Part shown: piece after piece, positions 9,305 to 18,823 of the stretch
Position numbering within the stretch: position 1 is the first letter of the stretch
Layout of the letters: every line of letters begins with the position of its first letter
DNA from: Chara braunii
Taxonomy: Eukaryota; Streptophyta; Charophyceae; Charales; Characeae
Reading direction: 5' to 3'
Length of the DNA stretch: 29,508 nucleotides
Assembly: GCA_003427395.1 (NCBI GenBank)
Contig: BFEA01000277.1
Span: forward strand, 921,602 to 951,109
Made by a program: the position numbers and the translations under genes
The notes under the pieces: generated by a model
The model's database searches: none
What the model was told of the DNA's origin: nothing
Seen by the model: only the letters and a program-made list of their open reading frames with translations

Positions 9305-10592
9305 TGTGGTGCATTGTTCCGACAACTTATCAACCACTACATTGAGGCCATACTGGTGTATTTCGCACCTCATGCATGTGAACCGGTGACGTTCGACATT
9401 TTGGACACTGATTTCGATATCATTTTGGGAATGCCTTGGCTTGCAAGTGCGGATCACACGGTCAACTTCCATCGGCGGACACTTACCGTTCGCGACGCCT
9501 TCAGCACCGACGTACCGTGTACTATTCCTTTTCCGCACCCTTCGATCCGGTGCCAAGTTGCGACAGCCAAGTCGTTCCGAGTCACTTGTGCTAACGAGCA
9601 GCCCGACGAGATAGGCCTATGTTTCCCACGGACCGTCGCGGTAGCCGACTCTTCACCCACGGACCTGTCTTCAGACCCCCGTGTGGTGCGGTTGCTTGAC
9701 GAGTTCACCGACATCTTCGAGTCACCTACCGGTGTGGTGCTTGATCGGCCGATCTCTCACGAGATCATTCTTGAGGCCGGTGCCGTCCCGCCGAAAGGTT
9801 GCATTTATCACATGAGCAAGGAGGAGCTTACGGTCCTCCGCGCACAACTCGACGACTTGTTGGACAAGGGTTGGATCCGCCCTAGTAACTCACCACATGG
9901 CGCGCCAGTTCTTTTTGTACAGAAGAAGAACAAGGATCTACGATTGTGCATCGATTACCGCGATCTTAACGCGCAAACCGTCAAGAATGCGGGGCCTCTT
10001 CCTCGTATTGACGATCTCCTTGAGCGATTGGGTGGCGCGAAGTACTTTTCGAAGTTGGATTGAAGTCGGGCTATCACCAAATTTCTATACGCCCGAATGA
10101 TCGCTATAAAACCGTGTTCAAGATGTGGTACGGGCATTTTGAGTGGGTGGTCATGCCTTTTGGCCTCACCAATGCCCCGACGACCTTTCAAGCAGCAATG
10201 ACCAACGAGTTTCGCGCAATGTTGGACCAGTTCGTGCTGGTCTACTTAGACGACATCCTCGTCTATAGCCGGACCTTGGAGGATCATCTTGAGCACCTTC
10301 GATGAGTGTTGGAGACGCTCCGCCGCGCCAAGTACAAAGCCAACCGCAACAAGTGTGAATTTGTCCGACAAGAGCTAGAATACTTGGGCCATTTTGTCAC
10401 ACCAGAGGGCATCAGTCCGTTGTCGGACAAGAGTGGCCGGCGCCGTGGAACATCACGGATGTTCGTTCGTTTCTTGGTCTTGCCAGCTACTACCAACGTT
10501 TTATCAAGGGCTACTCGAAGATCGCGATCCACTTAACCAAGCCTCAATACGAGGCTCGGTCGTTCGACTTCGGTGAGGATGCTCGGAGATAA
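9305..10592 (+). pseudogene. Chromovirus protease remnant and reverse transcriptase
   Basis: The first frame (to 10063) begins in the protease C-terminal half: [18 protein letters not shown], where ILGMPWL is the hallmark after the lost active site. The RT follows: [43 protein letters not shown] single missing base at about 10060 shifts to the next frame, giving KSGYHQI, MPFGLTNAPTTFQ and the catalytic YLDD (10243-10254). A TGA interrupts at 10303-10305. Near 10430 a small deletion shifts the frame again, then [20 protein letters not shown] (about 10452-10511) leads to TAA at 10590-10592. All core RT motifs remain recognisable, so decay is by scattered small lesions. Confidence 0.85.
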
Positions 10593-11010
10593 TTTTTGAC
10601 CCTCAAAGCCGTGTTACTATCCGCGGAGGTCTTGCGCATCTACAACCCGCTATTGCAAACGCGCGTCACTGCTGATGCATCCGGCTATGGCATTGGTGTC
10701 GTCCTCGAACAACACGACGGCGTGGACTGGCACCCGGTCGAATACTTCAGGAAGAAAGTGCCTGTCGTGCACTCAATTGATGATGCACGATAGAAGGAGC
10801 TCCTAGCCTTCGACCATGCGTTCAAGAGGTGGCGACACTTCCTCCTTGGTCGAAGTCAATTCCGATGGGTAACGGACAACAATCCGTTGGTCTTTTACAA
10901 GACCCAAGACACGATCAATAGCACCATCGCCCGTTGGATGGCTTTTATCGACCAGTTTGATTTCTTTCCCGATCAACCATTTTGCGGATGCTCTTTCAAG
11001 ACATCCGGAT
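10593..11010 (+). pseudogene. Chromovirus RNase H
   Basis: RNase H degrades the RNA strand of the hybrid during reverse transcription. In frame after the RT stop, TADASGYGIGVVLEQ carries the first catalytic Asp region. Then YFRKK, a TAG at 10791-10793, KELLAFDHAFKRWRHFL, and VTDNNPLVFYKTQ follow. A frameshift near 10970 connects to NHFADALSRHPD, the usual end of gypsy RNase H. Confidence 0.85.
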
Positions 11011-12128
11011 CATTGCACCGCAGTCTATTCAACCTTCCAAATCGATGACGACCTGCGGGACAACTTCATCCGTGGCTACCAAGCCGACCCCGAGTTTCAC
11101 GACAAGTGCGCGAATTGCTCCTCTCCTAATCTGGCACCATCACACTACCGGATCCAAGAGGGGTACTTGCTTGTTAACATGCGGGGAAGGACACGGCTTC
11201 TTGGCGAGTTCGACGATGCTCCCGCCACCAGACACTTGGAGTCAAGTGAACGATTGGCTGACTTCGCGAGCGCCTTTGGTGGCCCGGCCTTCTCCGTGAA
11301 ATCACACGCGATCGCGAGTCATGCGAGGATTGTCGACGCTGCAAATCCCACAATCATCGACCGTACGGCGAGTTGCGACCATTACCAGTCCCCTTGCACC
11401 GAAGTGAGGCGATTGCCATGGATATCACCGGGTCGTTCCCCAAGCACAAGCCTGGTGTGGATGAAATTCTCACGGTGGTCGACCGACTCACCAAGTCCGC
11501 AATGTTCTTGCCTTGCCTCTATTACGTCGGGTGGATTTGAAGCAAGGGTTACCCCAAGGAAATCGTCTGCGACCTCGACACTCGGTTCATGTCCGATTTC
11601 TGGTTGGCAATCATCAAACGATGGGGCTCATCTCTCAAGCCGAGCTCGGCTCGCCACCCCCAAACCGATGGCCAAACGGAGAGGGCGCATAAGACCGCAC
11701 AGGTTCTCCTTCTCACTCTCATCCGCCCCGACCAAAAGGATCGGGTTGAGCGGCTGCCGGATGTCGACTTGGCATACAACTCGTCCATTCACCCGGCTAT
11801 CGGGATGTCGCCCTTTGAGTCCGAGCACGGCTCACCGGTCACTACGCCCCCGGACACGATCATCCCACGGGCGGCCGAGAGCGACGACCATCTTTTTTTC
11901 TTGCGTCAGATGCAAGAGCTACTTGTCAAGGCACGCGACCAGATGGCAAAGACGCAGCAACGCATGAGCCAACAAGCCAATCGACAGCGTCTTCCTTGTC
12001 CATTCCATGTCGGCGATCTCGTATGGGTCTCCGTCGCGGAATTCAGCCTCGAGCAAGATATCTCTCGCAAGCTCCTCGCGAAATGGATGGGCCCTGGCCG
12101 ATCGTGGCACCCGTTGGGAACACACTAG
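11011..12128 (+). pseudogene. Chromovirus integrase
   Basis: Inserts the cDNA into chromosomes. The N-terminal zinc-binding part is damaged by a frame change between about 11230 and 11295, but ESCEDCRRCK is present. The catalytic core shows AMDITGSFP (Asp at 11421), CDLDTRF (first Asp at 11571) and DGQTERAHK (Glu at 11679). The last two are separated by 35 residues, the D,D35E spacing. A TGA lies at 11538-11540. The C-terminal part reads FHVGDLVWV and KLLAKWMGP, then shifts frame at about 12095. Confidence 0.85.
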
Positions 12129-12532
12129 AAGGACCTTCATTTGTCATTCAGGTGCCCGCCCACTTGGTTGTCCACCCGGTCTTTCACTGCTCCAAGTTGG
12201 CTCTTTACACGCCAGCGGAACACGATGACTTTCCCGGGCGGCGATCGCAAGACCCACCGTCTATGGACGGTTTTCAAGAGGTTGGCGACATCATCTCCCA
12301 GCGACACTATGGCAACAGGCTGACCAAATACTTGGTACATTTTGCGTAATGCACCCATAAAGTTGACCGTTGGTTGACCCATGCGGAACTGCAAGCAACA
12401 GCTCTAGATGTTCTCGCACGCTACGAACGCAAGTTGCAAGGGAAGCCGGTATCTTCGGCTCCACGTCGCACCCTCGTCCAGGTTCCACGTTCAGATCGTC
12501 AGCTTCGCCCTCGATCCGGTTTGACTCCATAA
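12096..12532 (+). pseudogene. Integrase C-terminus and chromodomain
   Basis: After the frameshift the reading gives WPIVAPVGN, VHPVFHCSKLALY and a chromodomain, EVGDIISQRHYGNRLTKYLV (about 12280-12339). An in-frame TAA at 12347-12349 interrupts it before the DRWLTHAEL helix. A basic tail ends at TAA 12530-12532. Chromodomains steer integration to marked heterochromatin, which fits this repeat-rich setting. Confidence 0.8.
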
Positions 12533-12543
12533 GGAAGGGGGGG
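12531..12543 (+). other. Polypurine tract
   Basis: AAGGAAGGGGGGG directly precedes TGTTACA, the expected plus-strand primer and LTR start. Confidence 0.8.
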
Positions 12544-13245
12544 TGTTACATGCTGAACCTGCACACGGGCCCCACTTGAGGGGCCCGACGGTTGCCAAAG
12601 GGGCCCCAGACCATACGCCACCCTGCACGCACCCTGGAGGCCCACAACGGCCTTTTGGCCGCAGGTACCGGCAGTGGTCCGTTTAGATGTTGTTTCGGAC
12701 TACAGGTCCAAACGTCGTTTCGGACTGCAAGTTCCAAGGCGTCACCTTGGGCCAGGTACACAGGGCCTAGGCCACTTTCAGGCCAGGCGCATTTTGGCGC
12801 CTCGCTGCACCAGCAACGTGGTCTAGACACCCTGTAGGGGCCCAGACCAAGCAGGCCGTTTTGAGGGCAGTACCTAAGGACGCCCGGCAGGCCCAGCGCT
12901 ACTTATAGCTGGGCTGAGGCTGGGCCGGGGACAGTTCGGGTAACTCACTTCTTGAGCGACACATTGCTGGTTGGAGGTTGCGCTATTTGGGCACTGCGCT
13001 GCACGGCTGGGAAGGAGGCATAGGAGGAAGGGGGAGGTGGAGACCATACATGTAGTGACGAACTTATTTGGCGCCATAGCTGGGGCTCCACGCGGTACCT
13101 GCACAGGACGACCACGACAGTCAGTACAGCGGCCGTTACCTGCAGGTGAGATAGCGAGGAGGGCGACATCTTCTTCTTCCTTCTCGCCCTCCATCTCGAC
13201 TCCCTCTCTCCTCCTCCTTCCTCCTTCCTCCTCCTAGTGAAGATA
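12544..13245 (+). other. Sequence after the polypurine tract: 3' LTR start of uncertain extent
   Basis: Starts TGTTACA as an LTR should. It is GC-rich, with a TATA-like CTACTTATAGCTGG at about 12899-12912 and CT-rich stretches around 13160-13215. It does not resemble 8025-9102, and I cannot place its right end. It could be a different LTR acquired by recombination, or host sequence joined after a deletion. Confidence 0.35.
12566..12587. repeat. GC hairpin, 8-bp stem
   Basis: CGGGCCCC (12566-12573) pairs with GGGGCCCG (12580-12587) across ACTTGA. Confidence 0.8.
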
Positions 13246-15102
13246 AACTGCGCGGAGAGTGTCGGGGGGAGGATGGCTATGGCGATTTTTTTTTAATTGC
13301 TCGTTTTGGCGGATTCCTGACAAGTTTAGTATGGGAAACAGAAGTTGCACGTGGGAGGAGCAGCACCGAAGTGGCGATGTATATTTCCATGGTCTGGCGG
13401 TAAATTCATTCTGACTCTGCTCATCGTAGCGATGGAAGTAGCAGCAGGCTAGCCACGCGGTTGAAGTCTTACTCGTTGGCCGATGCGTATCATCGGAAGA
13501 GAGACCAAAGAGGATTCCATTAGTAACAACGAGCGAACTGTGAATAACCCAGACCTTGATCTTATATCGGGTGGGAGCATGCTCAAGCACTTGACGTCAT
13601 TCCTCCCGTAGAACACACGCAGCCACGTAGGCGGTCAGATGCATGGCCAAACGGACTCACCATCGACTTAGTGGCTGAGGGGAGAGGGGTCAAAGGGGGA
13701 GAGAATGTGTACCTCTTAATTGTGCCGCAATCTATATCGGGCTGGAGGTGTGGCTGTTTCCACAACGCAGGCGCTTTTGGGCGAGTAGGAATGTAGGCAT
13801 GTATATTCCTGTATTCTTGGGGAAGATTCCTCCTCATTTTGCACATTGGCAGGTTGCTCAGATGTTGCATACGTGAAGCTGTCGAATCACAGAGAGAGTT
13901 CGAATCCGGCGGCGGCACGTACCTGATTTTTTGTGGTGGACTACGAGGCCGGCGGCTCCATATACTCCGTTACTGATGATGATGGCAACAGGCTACTTTG
14001 CTGCTTATGATCAAGACAGACCAACTGTGTGATTGTGGCCTGTGAACCGAGTACACGAGAGGAGTCAGGCTCAATTTGCAAATTGGATAGTGGTGCATGG
14101 TTGTTCTTGGACAGTGGGCTGAGTTGTCTGACTAATCCCTCTAACAAACGAGGCTTCAGACTGCTGAATAGCCATGGAGGGACTATTTTTCTCAGGATCA
14201 GCGTCTTCGAAGGGCTGTTGGATGCTCAACCAACAGAAGAATAACGACCAAACAGCTTGAAACCGTTGTGGCCTCGCTATTTACCGACATGGGAATCCGG
14301 ATACTACTTCGAGTTGTTGATTGACCGGGCGAACTCCAGGTTGTTGTGCGTATAAGTGATGTTGTTGCTACTTTCGGTGGCAGCAAACTGCTGCAGCTGG
14401 TATTGGCCGCCTGGTTATCGTGCTCAGATCAGGGCTACTGCGTTGCTTGTTGGGTTGTTGGTGTGTCCAAGTGTGGCTATGCCCTGCAGCAGAGCTTACT
14501 GTAGCAGATTGACTACCGTTGATTAAGGAGGCTGTGTCTCGCTGTGCGTTGCTAAGCATCACCAGCATTCTGATAAAATGTAAAGGAGGTGTGCACCATT
14601 GAGCGCGGTGATGCTGTCTGAGATAGAGGTAATGGGACGAGGTGGTATGATCAGACTTGCCAAGGGGGTTGTTGCTGTGAACTAAGAGATCATCAAAGGG
14701 TTGACTTAGGCAGTTTGATATCAACTTTGACCAAGCTGCTGCGTGTCTTGGCTGCCATTGCGGGGCCCTCAGGCGCTGGAAGATAACAAGGCCCTCTCCT
14801 GGGAGTTGAGTCAGTTTCCCTCCTGTATCTCGAGAGTTTGAAACCCCTCCTTCTATCCTTCTTACTCTAAGTCTGATCTTGTTCTGAGAGGAAGGCGGCA
14901 GGCGGGATTGCAACCCATCGGACCGCAGTGAGACTCTGTAGGGAGTCAACCCACCGATTGTGGGAGCTCTCCCGGAACTCGGGAGGAGTTCTGGAGGCAG
15001 GGAACTGAGAGGTAGCCTTTCATCTCCTTCTATAAACCCAGTTATAACCCTTAACTGCACCCCTTGCTATGTTTCGACTGAGTATAATGTGTGCATCCCT
15101 AC
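13246..15102. other. About 1.9 kb with no supported gene
   Basis: Several minus-strand ORFs exist (13234-13590, 13583-13918, 14368-15060). The longest has 230 codons, but it is rich in Ser, Arg and Pro and shows no domain. Around 14230-14420 the minus strand encodes Gln/Asn-rich stretches in a second frame, so part of a decayed exon is possible. Confidence 0.3.
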
Positions 15103-15138
15103 TTTGACTTTCAGTTTGACTTTCAGTTTGACTTTCAA
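15103..15138 (+). repeat. 12-bp tandem repeat, three units
   Basis: TTTGACTTTCAG at 15103 and 15115, TTTGACTTTCAA at 15127, just before unit A. Confidence 0.9.
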
Positions 15139-15288
15139 GACAAACAAGACTTAATAAAGGAATGTATGCGCAATGTCAGTCTTAATTTTATTGTTTGACT
15201 GAAAGCAGATTGTGGGATTGCATTTGAGGAAGGATGGGAGGAAGGCAGTATTGCATGTTTGACTGGGTCAACCAAAGGCTGGGAGAGT

Positions 15289-15304
15289 CTCCATAAGATT
15301 GGAG
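15289..15304 (+). repeat. Hairpin A1
   Basis: CTCCA/TGGAG closes the loop TAAGAT (15294-15299). No clear outer stem. Confidence 0.6.
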
Positions 15305-15340
15305 GGTCCGGTGCTATGTTTATTTTTGATTGCCTGAAGG

Positions 15341-15375
15341 ACCAGACAGGTTCCCATACGATTGGGTGGTCTGGT
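15341..15375 (+). repeat. Hairpin A2
   Basis: Outer stem ACCAGAC (15341-15347)/GTCTGGT (15369-15375), inner CCCA/TGGG, loop TACGAT (15357-15362). Confidence 0.85.
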
Positions 15376-15416
15376 TGCTTTGACTTGTGGGGGCTGTATG
15401 CGTTCGACTTTCAGGG

Positions 15417-15451
15417 ACCAAGCATTTTTCCATAAGATTGGATGGCGTGGT
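15417..15451 (+). repeat. Hairpin A3
   Basis: Outer stem ACCAAGC/GCGTGGT with one A-G mismatch, inner TCCA/TGGA, loop TAAGAT (15433-15438). Counterpart of B3, which has the same stem without the mismatch. Confidence 0.8.
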
Positions 15452-15505
15452 TGCCTTGTTTCCCTGAGGTTTTCTTATGATTTTGTTAGCTTCTGAAAGG
15501 GGGTT

Positions 15506-15538
15506 GGGCAAGTTCCATAAGATTGGATGACCTTGACC
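15506..15538 (+). repeat. Hairpin A4
   Basis: CAAG (15509-15512)/CTTG (15532-15535), extended by GG/CC past a G-A mismatch. Inner TCCA/TGGA, loop TAAGAT (15518-15523). Confidence 0.75.
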
Positions 15539-15576
15539 CTCTCTTGCTTTGTTTTGAAGGAGGAAATTCAGGCAAA

Positions 15577-15615
15577 GGACTGGACAGGTTCCCATAGGAT
15601 TGGGTGGTCTGGTCT
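15577..15615 (+). repeat. Hairpin A5
   Basis: Nine-pair outer stem GGACTGGAC/GTCTGGTCT including three G-T pairs, acceptable only as RNA. Inner CCCA/TGGG, loop TAGGAT (15595-15600). Confidence 0.75.
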
Positions 15616-15684
15616 GGAGCCACGCACGTGCTAGAACAAAAAGGATAAATTTGTTTATATTATATACTACTTACTTATGAACAG

Positions 15685-15729
15685 GCTAGTCAAACATTTT
15701 TCCATAAGATTGGATGGTCTGACTATAGC
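15685..15729 (+). repeat. Hairpin A6
   Basis: AGTCAAAC (15688-15695)/GTCTGACT (15717-15724) with one A-C mismatch. Inner TCCA/TGGA, loop TAAGAT (15705-15710). Counterpart of B7, where the mismatch is a G-C pair. Confidence 0.85.
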
Positions 15730-15790
15730 TTATCACCAACTGAAGAGAGTATGAATTAAGAATAAAATTGTGGTAAGGAGGGACATGCTG

Positions 15791-15807
15791 AATCTTGATC
15801 TAAGATT
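15791..15807 (+). repeat. Possible degraded hairpin at the B8 position
   Basis: AATCTT (15791-15796)/AAGATT (15802-15807) with a GATCT loop. It contains the word TAAGATT but not the normal layout. Confidence 0.35.
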
Positions 15808-15886
15808 ACCGGTTCAATCATATATTGCCTTAAAAGACAAAGTGCAGACAATTATATATAACTTGGATACTTAAATGGTTCAAGGC

Positions 15887-15904
15887 GACTAGGGCAGCCT
15901 AATC
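15887..15904 (+). repeat. Hairpin A7, loop missing
   Basis: GACTAGG (15887-15893)/CCTAATC (15898-15904) with one mismatch, joined by only GCAG. The matching B9 keeps the full loop, so A7 has the outer stem without the conserved insert. Confidence 0.7.
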
Positions 15905-15962
15905 ATGTGCCCAAAGAAGAGAAAAATGGTACTGCCCTGTGTTAGTGTATATTCTATGGCTG

Positions 15963-15997
15963 AGCTAGACAGGTTCCCATAAGATTGGGTGGTAGCT
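15963..15997 (+). repeat. Hairpin A8
   Basis: AGCTA (15963-15967)/TAGCT (15993-15997), inner CCCA/TGGG, loop TAAGAT (15980-15985). B10 at the matching place has AGACTA/TAGTCT, one extra complementary pair. Confidence 0.85.
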
Positions 15998-16078
15998 TTA
16001 TGCCTTATGTAAGTTGGGTATAAAGGGATAAATCATAGAGAGATCATGAACTATTGTTTGATAAATTGATTTTGGGAT

Positions 16079-16094
16079 GGTGAGAGTACTTACT
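16079..16094. other. Conserved GGTGAGAGTACTTAC site (A)
   Basis: Identical in unit B at 27381. GGTGAG fits a plus-strand 5' splice site and GTAAGTACT on the minus strand fits another, so the word reads as a splice donor on both strands. Confidence 0.35.
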
Positions 16095-16229
16095 TTGGTG
16101 GTTTGACCTGCATGAGACTGAGTGCGACTACTACTTAATCTGAGTTTCAGTTGATAGGTAGTTGCTTTAGTTGCTCGCTACGTGCTAGAGCCATAGGAGT
16201 TAGTTTCAATTCCTGCATTTTCTGAGCTA

Positions 16230-16860
16230 AGTTTTTTTTTTACTTAGGTCAATTTTTGCATTTTCTGGGATCTTTTATTTTACTTGGTCTTGTATAAATC
16301 TTCGTAAGCCACTTTCTCTATGGGAAGCGCTGCCGAAATTTCTACAAAACCAAGGAGTTAGTCAAATTTTGTCTTTTTCATGGTACAATTTTTCTGACCT
16401 TTTGACTTAGTAAAAATATGAAAAACCTCCTTTTCTGAAGGGAGTGTTGCCCAAATTTTTACTAATTCTGGGAGGTAGTCAAAATTGGACCTTGAGAAGT
16501 CAAAGTCATTTTCTAGATTCTGAACTTAGCTTTGTATAAATCTTGGAATAGCACTTTCTCTACGGGAAGCGCTGCCAAAATTTTTACAAATCTAAGGAGT
16601 TGGTCAAATTTTGTCTTAGTTAAACTCAGGTCTTGTTTCTGAGTTCATATCTGACTTAGTGTAAATCTGGGAAGTCTACCTTTCTAAAGGAGATGCTGCC
16701 CAAATTTTTACTAATTCAGGGAGTTAGACAAAATTTGGCTTTTTCGAATTAGAGTTCGATTTTTGTTTTCATATTTGAAGTATTATAAATTATGCGCAGG
16801 CACTTTTCCTACGGGAAGCGCTGCCGAAATTTTTTTAGTTTAGAGGAGTTAGATTATGTT
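16230..16860 (+). repeat. Five tandem repeats of about 120 bp in unit A
   Basis: The core G[CT]TGCCnAAATTT occurs at about 16329, 16446, 16571, 16695 and 16820. Units alternate: 1, 3 and 5 carry GGGAAGCGCTGCC, while 2 and 4 carry GAnTGTTGCCC/GATGCTGCCC followed by ACTAATTC. Before each core lies a small stem: CTTTC/GGGAAG in 1 and 3, CTCCTT/AAGGGAG in 2, CCTTT/AAAGG in 4, and TTCC/GGGAA inside GGCA/TGCC in 5. Confidence 0.8.
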
Positions 16861-17102
16861 ATGACAGATGGCAGGTCTGACAACCCACTTTGTATAAAGG
16901 AGATTTTGTCAAAGGTCTACCTTCTCATTAGACACTGACTCAGAGGTAGACTCAAGATTAGTTAAGTAGAATAGTTTTTGGTAAGGTCATGATTATGAAG
17001 ATTATTCTCGATTTGGACTCATAGAGTTAGCTTGGGGATTGACCTGTCTTGTGTTACAGGTCCTCTTGAACGTTCAATTCGAAATCAGGACTAGATTCAA
17101 CT

Positions 17103-17141
17103 TGATCCTACAAGGATCACCTTCTGTTATCACTGATAACA
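17103..17141 (+). repeat. Twin hairpins, unit A
   Basis: TGATCCT (17103-17109)/AGGATCA (17113-17119) with a 3-base loop, then TGTTATC (17125-17131)/GATAACA (17135-17141) with loop ACT. Both recur in unit B with changed loops. Confidence 0.85.
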
Positions 17142-17723
17142 AGTCGGTTGCCGATTCGTCGGTCCACGACTCAACTCCAATTCACCCTCAATACTCAACC
17201 TAAAAGGCTTTAGCCCTGGTGATTTTTTTGTTTTATTAAGGTTTTCACCCAAACTTTTATTGAATGGTCATTTAACAAAGGTACTGAGTATTTAATTATG
17301 GTTGGTTGGACAAGGGGTGGGGCTTGCATGGCTAAAGCGAGGGGTATGAGTATAGAGATTGGTTGAAGTTGACTCCATGTAGTGCGTGGACTTTGGTTGA
17401 CTCTTTGGTGTGATTGCAGGTATGTTCTGTGGTTCGGATTTTGGATTTGACTGCCTGCGATCACACATATATATATATGGTTGTGAGGAGCCCCGTTGTG
17501 ATTGTGAAAAGTGATCGTCACATACTTATACCTCCTTTACATGTATATATGTATGTACTTGTATTGAGTGTTCGCATGGCCCGAGGGACCCATGCTTAAC
17601 GATTTAATTGGGGTTGAGGTTGAGCAAGGGAATAAAACACCTCTATTTGTTGTATGCTTCTTAAAAATTCCTTAGACGAACGTTGGTCCTGGGCTGGGAT
17701 TCAAGGTCCTTGTCCAGGACATC

Positions 17724-17900
17724 TCAGGCCCTAGACTCTGCATGGAAGGGATCCCCTCCCGCGCAGAGTCTATTTGCCCTGCCTACCGGGACACTCAGCC
17801 TAAAGGTCGGAGGTTCCGCGGAGGCCACACGACTATTCCCTCAACCGTGCAATATCGTGAAGGGGCAAGCCTTCACGACACTTCGAGTCTGGCACTCGAG
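17724..17900 (+). repeat. Cluster of strong hairpins in the unit A 3' domain
   Basis: AGACTCTGC pairs with GCAGAGTCT (about 17732-17771). GTGAAGG pairs with CCTTCAC (about 17859-17878). TCGAGT pairs with ACTCGA (about 17883-17899). The matching part of B (about 28850-29010) is diverged but has the palindrome GTGTCAGCTGACAC. Confidence 0.65.
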
Positions 17901-18162
17901 TGTCATAAGCGGTACTCGGATCCACGAGGGACTGCTTGATTATGGGCACTAATAGTACACCATCGTTGTGACTGCTTGCTCATTCATGCATTGCTAGTCG
18001 ATATGGGAAGACCCTGCGCCCGCATGATTTTATACTAAGTCTCGTGCGCGGCGCCTATCCGATTTCCGCGTCGGAGAGTTATAGGATGGCTACGAAGGGA
18101 CTAGGAGTGTGGTCGCGTTGTTTGTTCTATGTCGTTATGTATATGTATGTGTATGCGTATGT

Positions 18163-18262
18163 NNNNNNNNNNNNNNNNNNNNNNNNNNNNNNNNNNNNNN
18201 NNNNNNNNNNNNNNNNNNNNNNNNNNNNNNNNNNNNNNNNNNNNNNNNNNNNNNNNNNNNNN
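18163..18262. other. Assembly gap, 100 N
   Basis: Exactly 100 N, a scaffolding placeholder. The 71 bases before it (18092-18162) are identical to the 71 bases after it (18263-18333), so the two contig ends probably overlap and the gap and one copy are artefactual. Confidence 0.97.
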
Positions 18263-18584
18263 ACGAAGGGACTAGGAGTGTGGTCGCGTTGTTTGTTCTA
18301 TGTCGTTATGTATATGTATGTGTATGCGTATGTGTTTTTATTATTATAGAGTGGCGTGCACGGGTTAGTGGGATGCGTCCTAGTCGACCGGCGACGAGTC
18401 GCGCTTGGGACCTCAGCCCCCCCAAGATGTCGGTTCGCGTGCGGATCCGATAGAGGTGTATTATCGCGCGTACCCCCTATGCTACAGCGTACGAGAAACG
18501 CCCTCGGCTGGTCCACCTCTGAGATTGCACCTGATTAGCTTTCGTACTGTGGACTGGTAGCTCGACGGGGATACGCCCACTGAA

Positions 18585-18601
18585 GGGAGGTGACAACTCC
18601 C
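18585..18601 (+). repeat. Hairpin at the end of unit A
   Basis: GGGAG (18585-18589)/CTCCC (18597-18601) encloses the conserved GTGACAA. Unit B has the GTGACAA without the second arm. Confidence 0.5.
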
Positions 18602-18605
18602 GTAA

Positions 18606-18817
18606 GGTGGAGGTAAGTCGTGCCTTGTATAGGCCCTATCCTGTCGTAGGGGCTCGCGAGAAGTATGGCTGGCGCACTCGGCCGGAGCGGCTTGCGGAAG
18701 CTCCATTATGTATTCGCGACGAGAATAAAACCAACTCCTGCGTGACGTGGCCGAGAGGGTCCCGCCCTGCCTTGTGCGGTGCCGGACCGATGCGCTCAAT
18801 ACCGGTCTTAGGAATCT
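18606..18817. other. Stretch between unit A and the minus-strand gene
   Basis: GC-moderate, with an AATAAA at about 18724. No gene recognised. It may still belong to unit A, since B leaves the window before this point. Confidence 0.3.
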
Positions 18818-18823
18818 TTTATT
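18818..18823 (-). terminator. Candidate polyadenylation signal
   Basis: AATAAA on the minus strand about 360 bases after the stop of the minus-strand ORF, following T-rich sequence typical of a 3' UTR. Confidence 0.4.

Larger units (their letters stand above)
8025..12543 (+). mobile_element. Decayed Ty3/gypsy chromovirus, gag deleted
   Basis: The order is LTR, primer site, protease remnant, RT, RNase H, integrase, chromodomain, polypurine tract. RT before integrase makes it Ty3/gypsy. The C-terminal chromodomain makes it a chromovirus. Only about 190 bases separate the primer site from the middle of the protease, so gag and the protease active site are gone. About ten stops or frameshifts interrupt pol. 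It is non-autonomous and old. Confidence 0.85.
15140..18605 (+). repeat. Structured non-coding unit A
   Basis: A 3.5-kb unit with no meaningful ORF that aligns by eye, in order and orientation, to unit B (24240 to window end). The order is a hairpin array (15289-15997), a TGGTGAGAGTACTTAC site, about five 120-bp repeats (16230-16860), twin hairpins (17103-17141), a GGTTGGACAAGG block, a GCAGGTATGTTCTG site, and a conserved 3' domain ending near GGTGACAAC. The two units differ at many positions, so they are old paralogues and not a recent LTR pair. Flanking sequence does not align. Candidate identities are a non-coding retroelement or a long structured RNA; I do not recognise it. Confidence 0.75.

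Noticed and set aside
13880-13920. GTTCGAATCC as a tRNA T-arm
   Set aside because: The flanking bases do not form the 5-bp T-stem and no acceptor or anticodon arm fits.
14368-15060. 230-codon minus-strand ORF
   Set aside because: Length alone is suggestive, but the composition is shadow-like, there is no domain, and the neighbourhood shows no gene structure.
15103-18605. Units A and B as CRISPR-like or simple dispersed repeats
   Set aside because: Spacing is irregular, flanks are complementary to each other, and the host is eukaryotic, so hairpins explain the pattern better.
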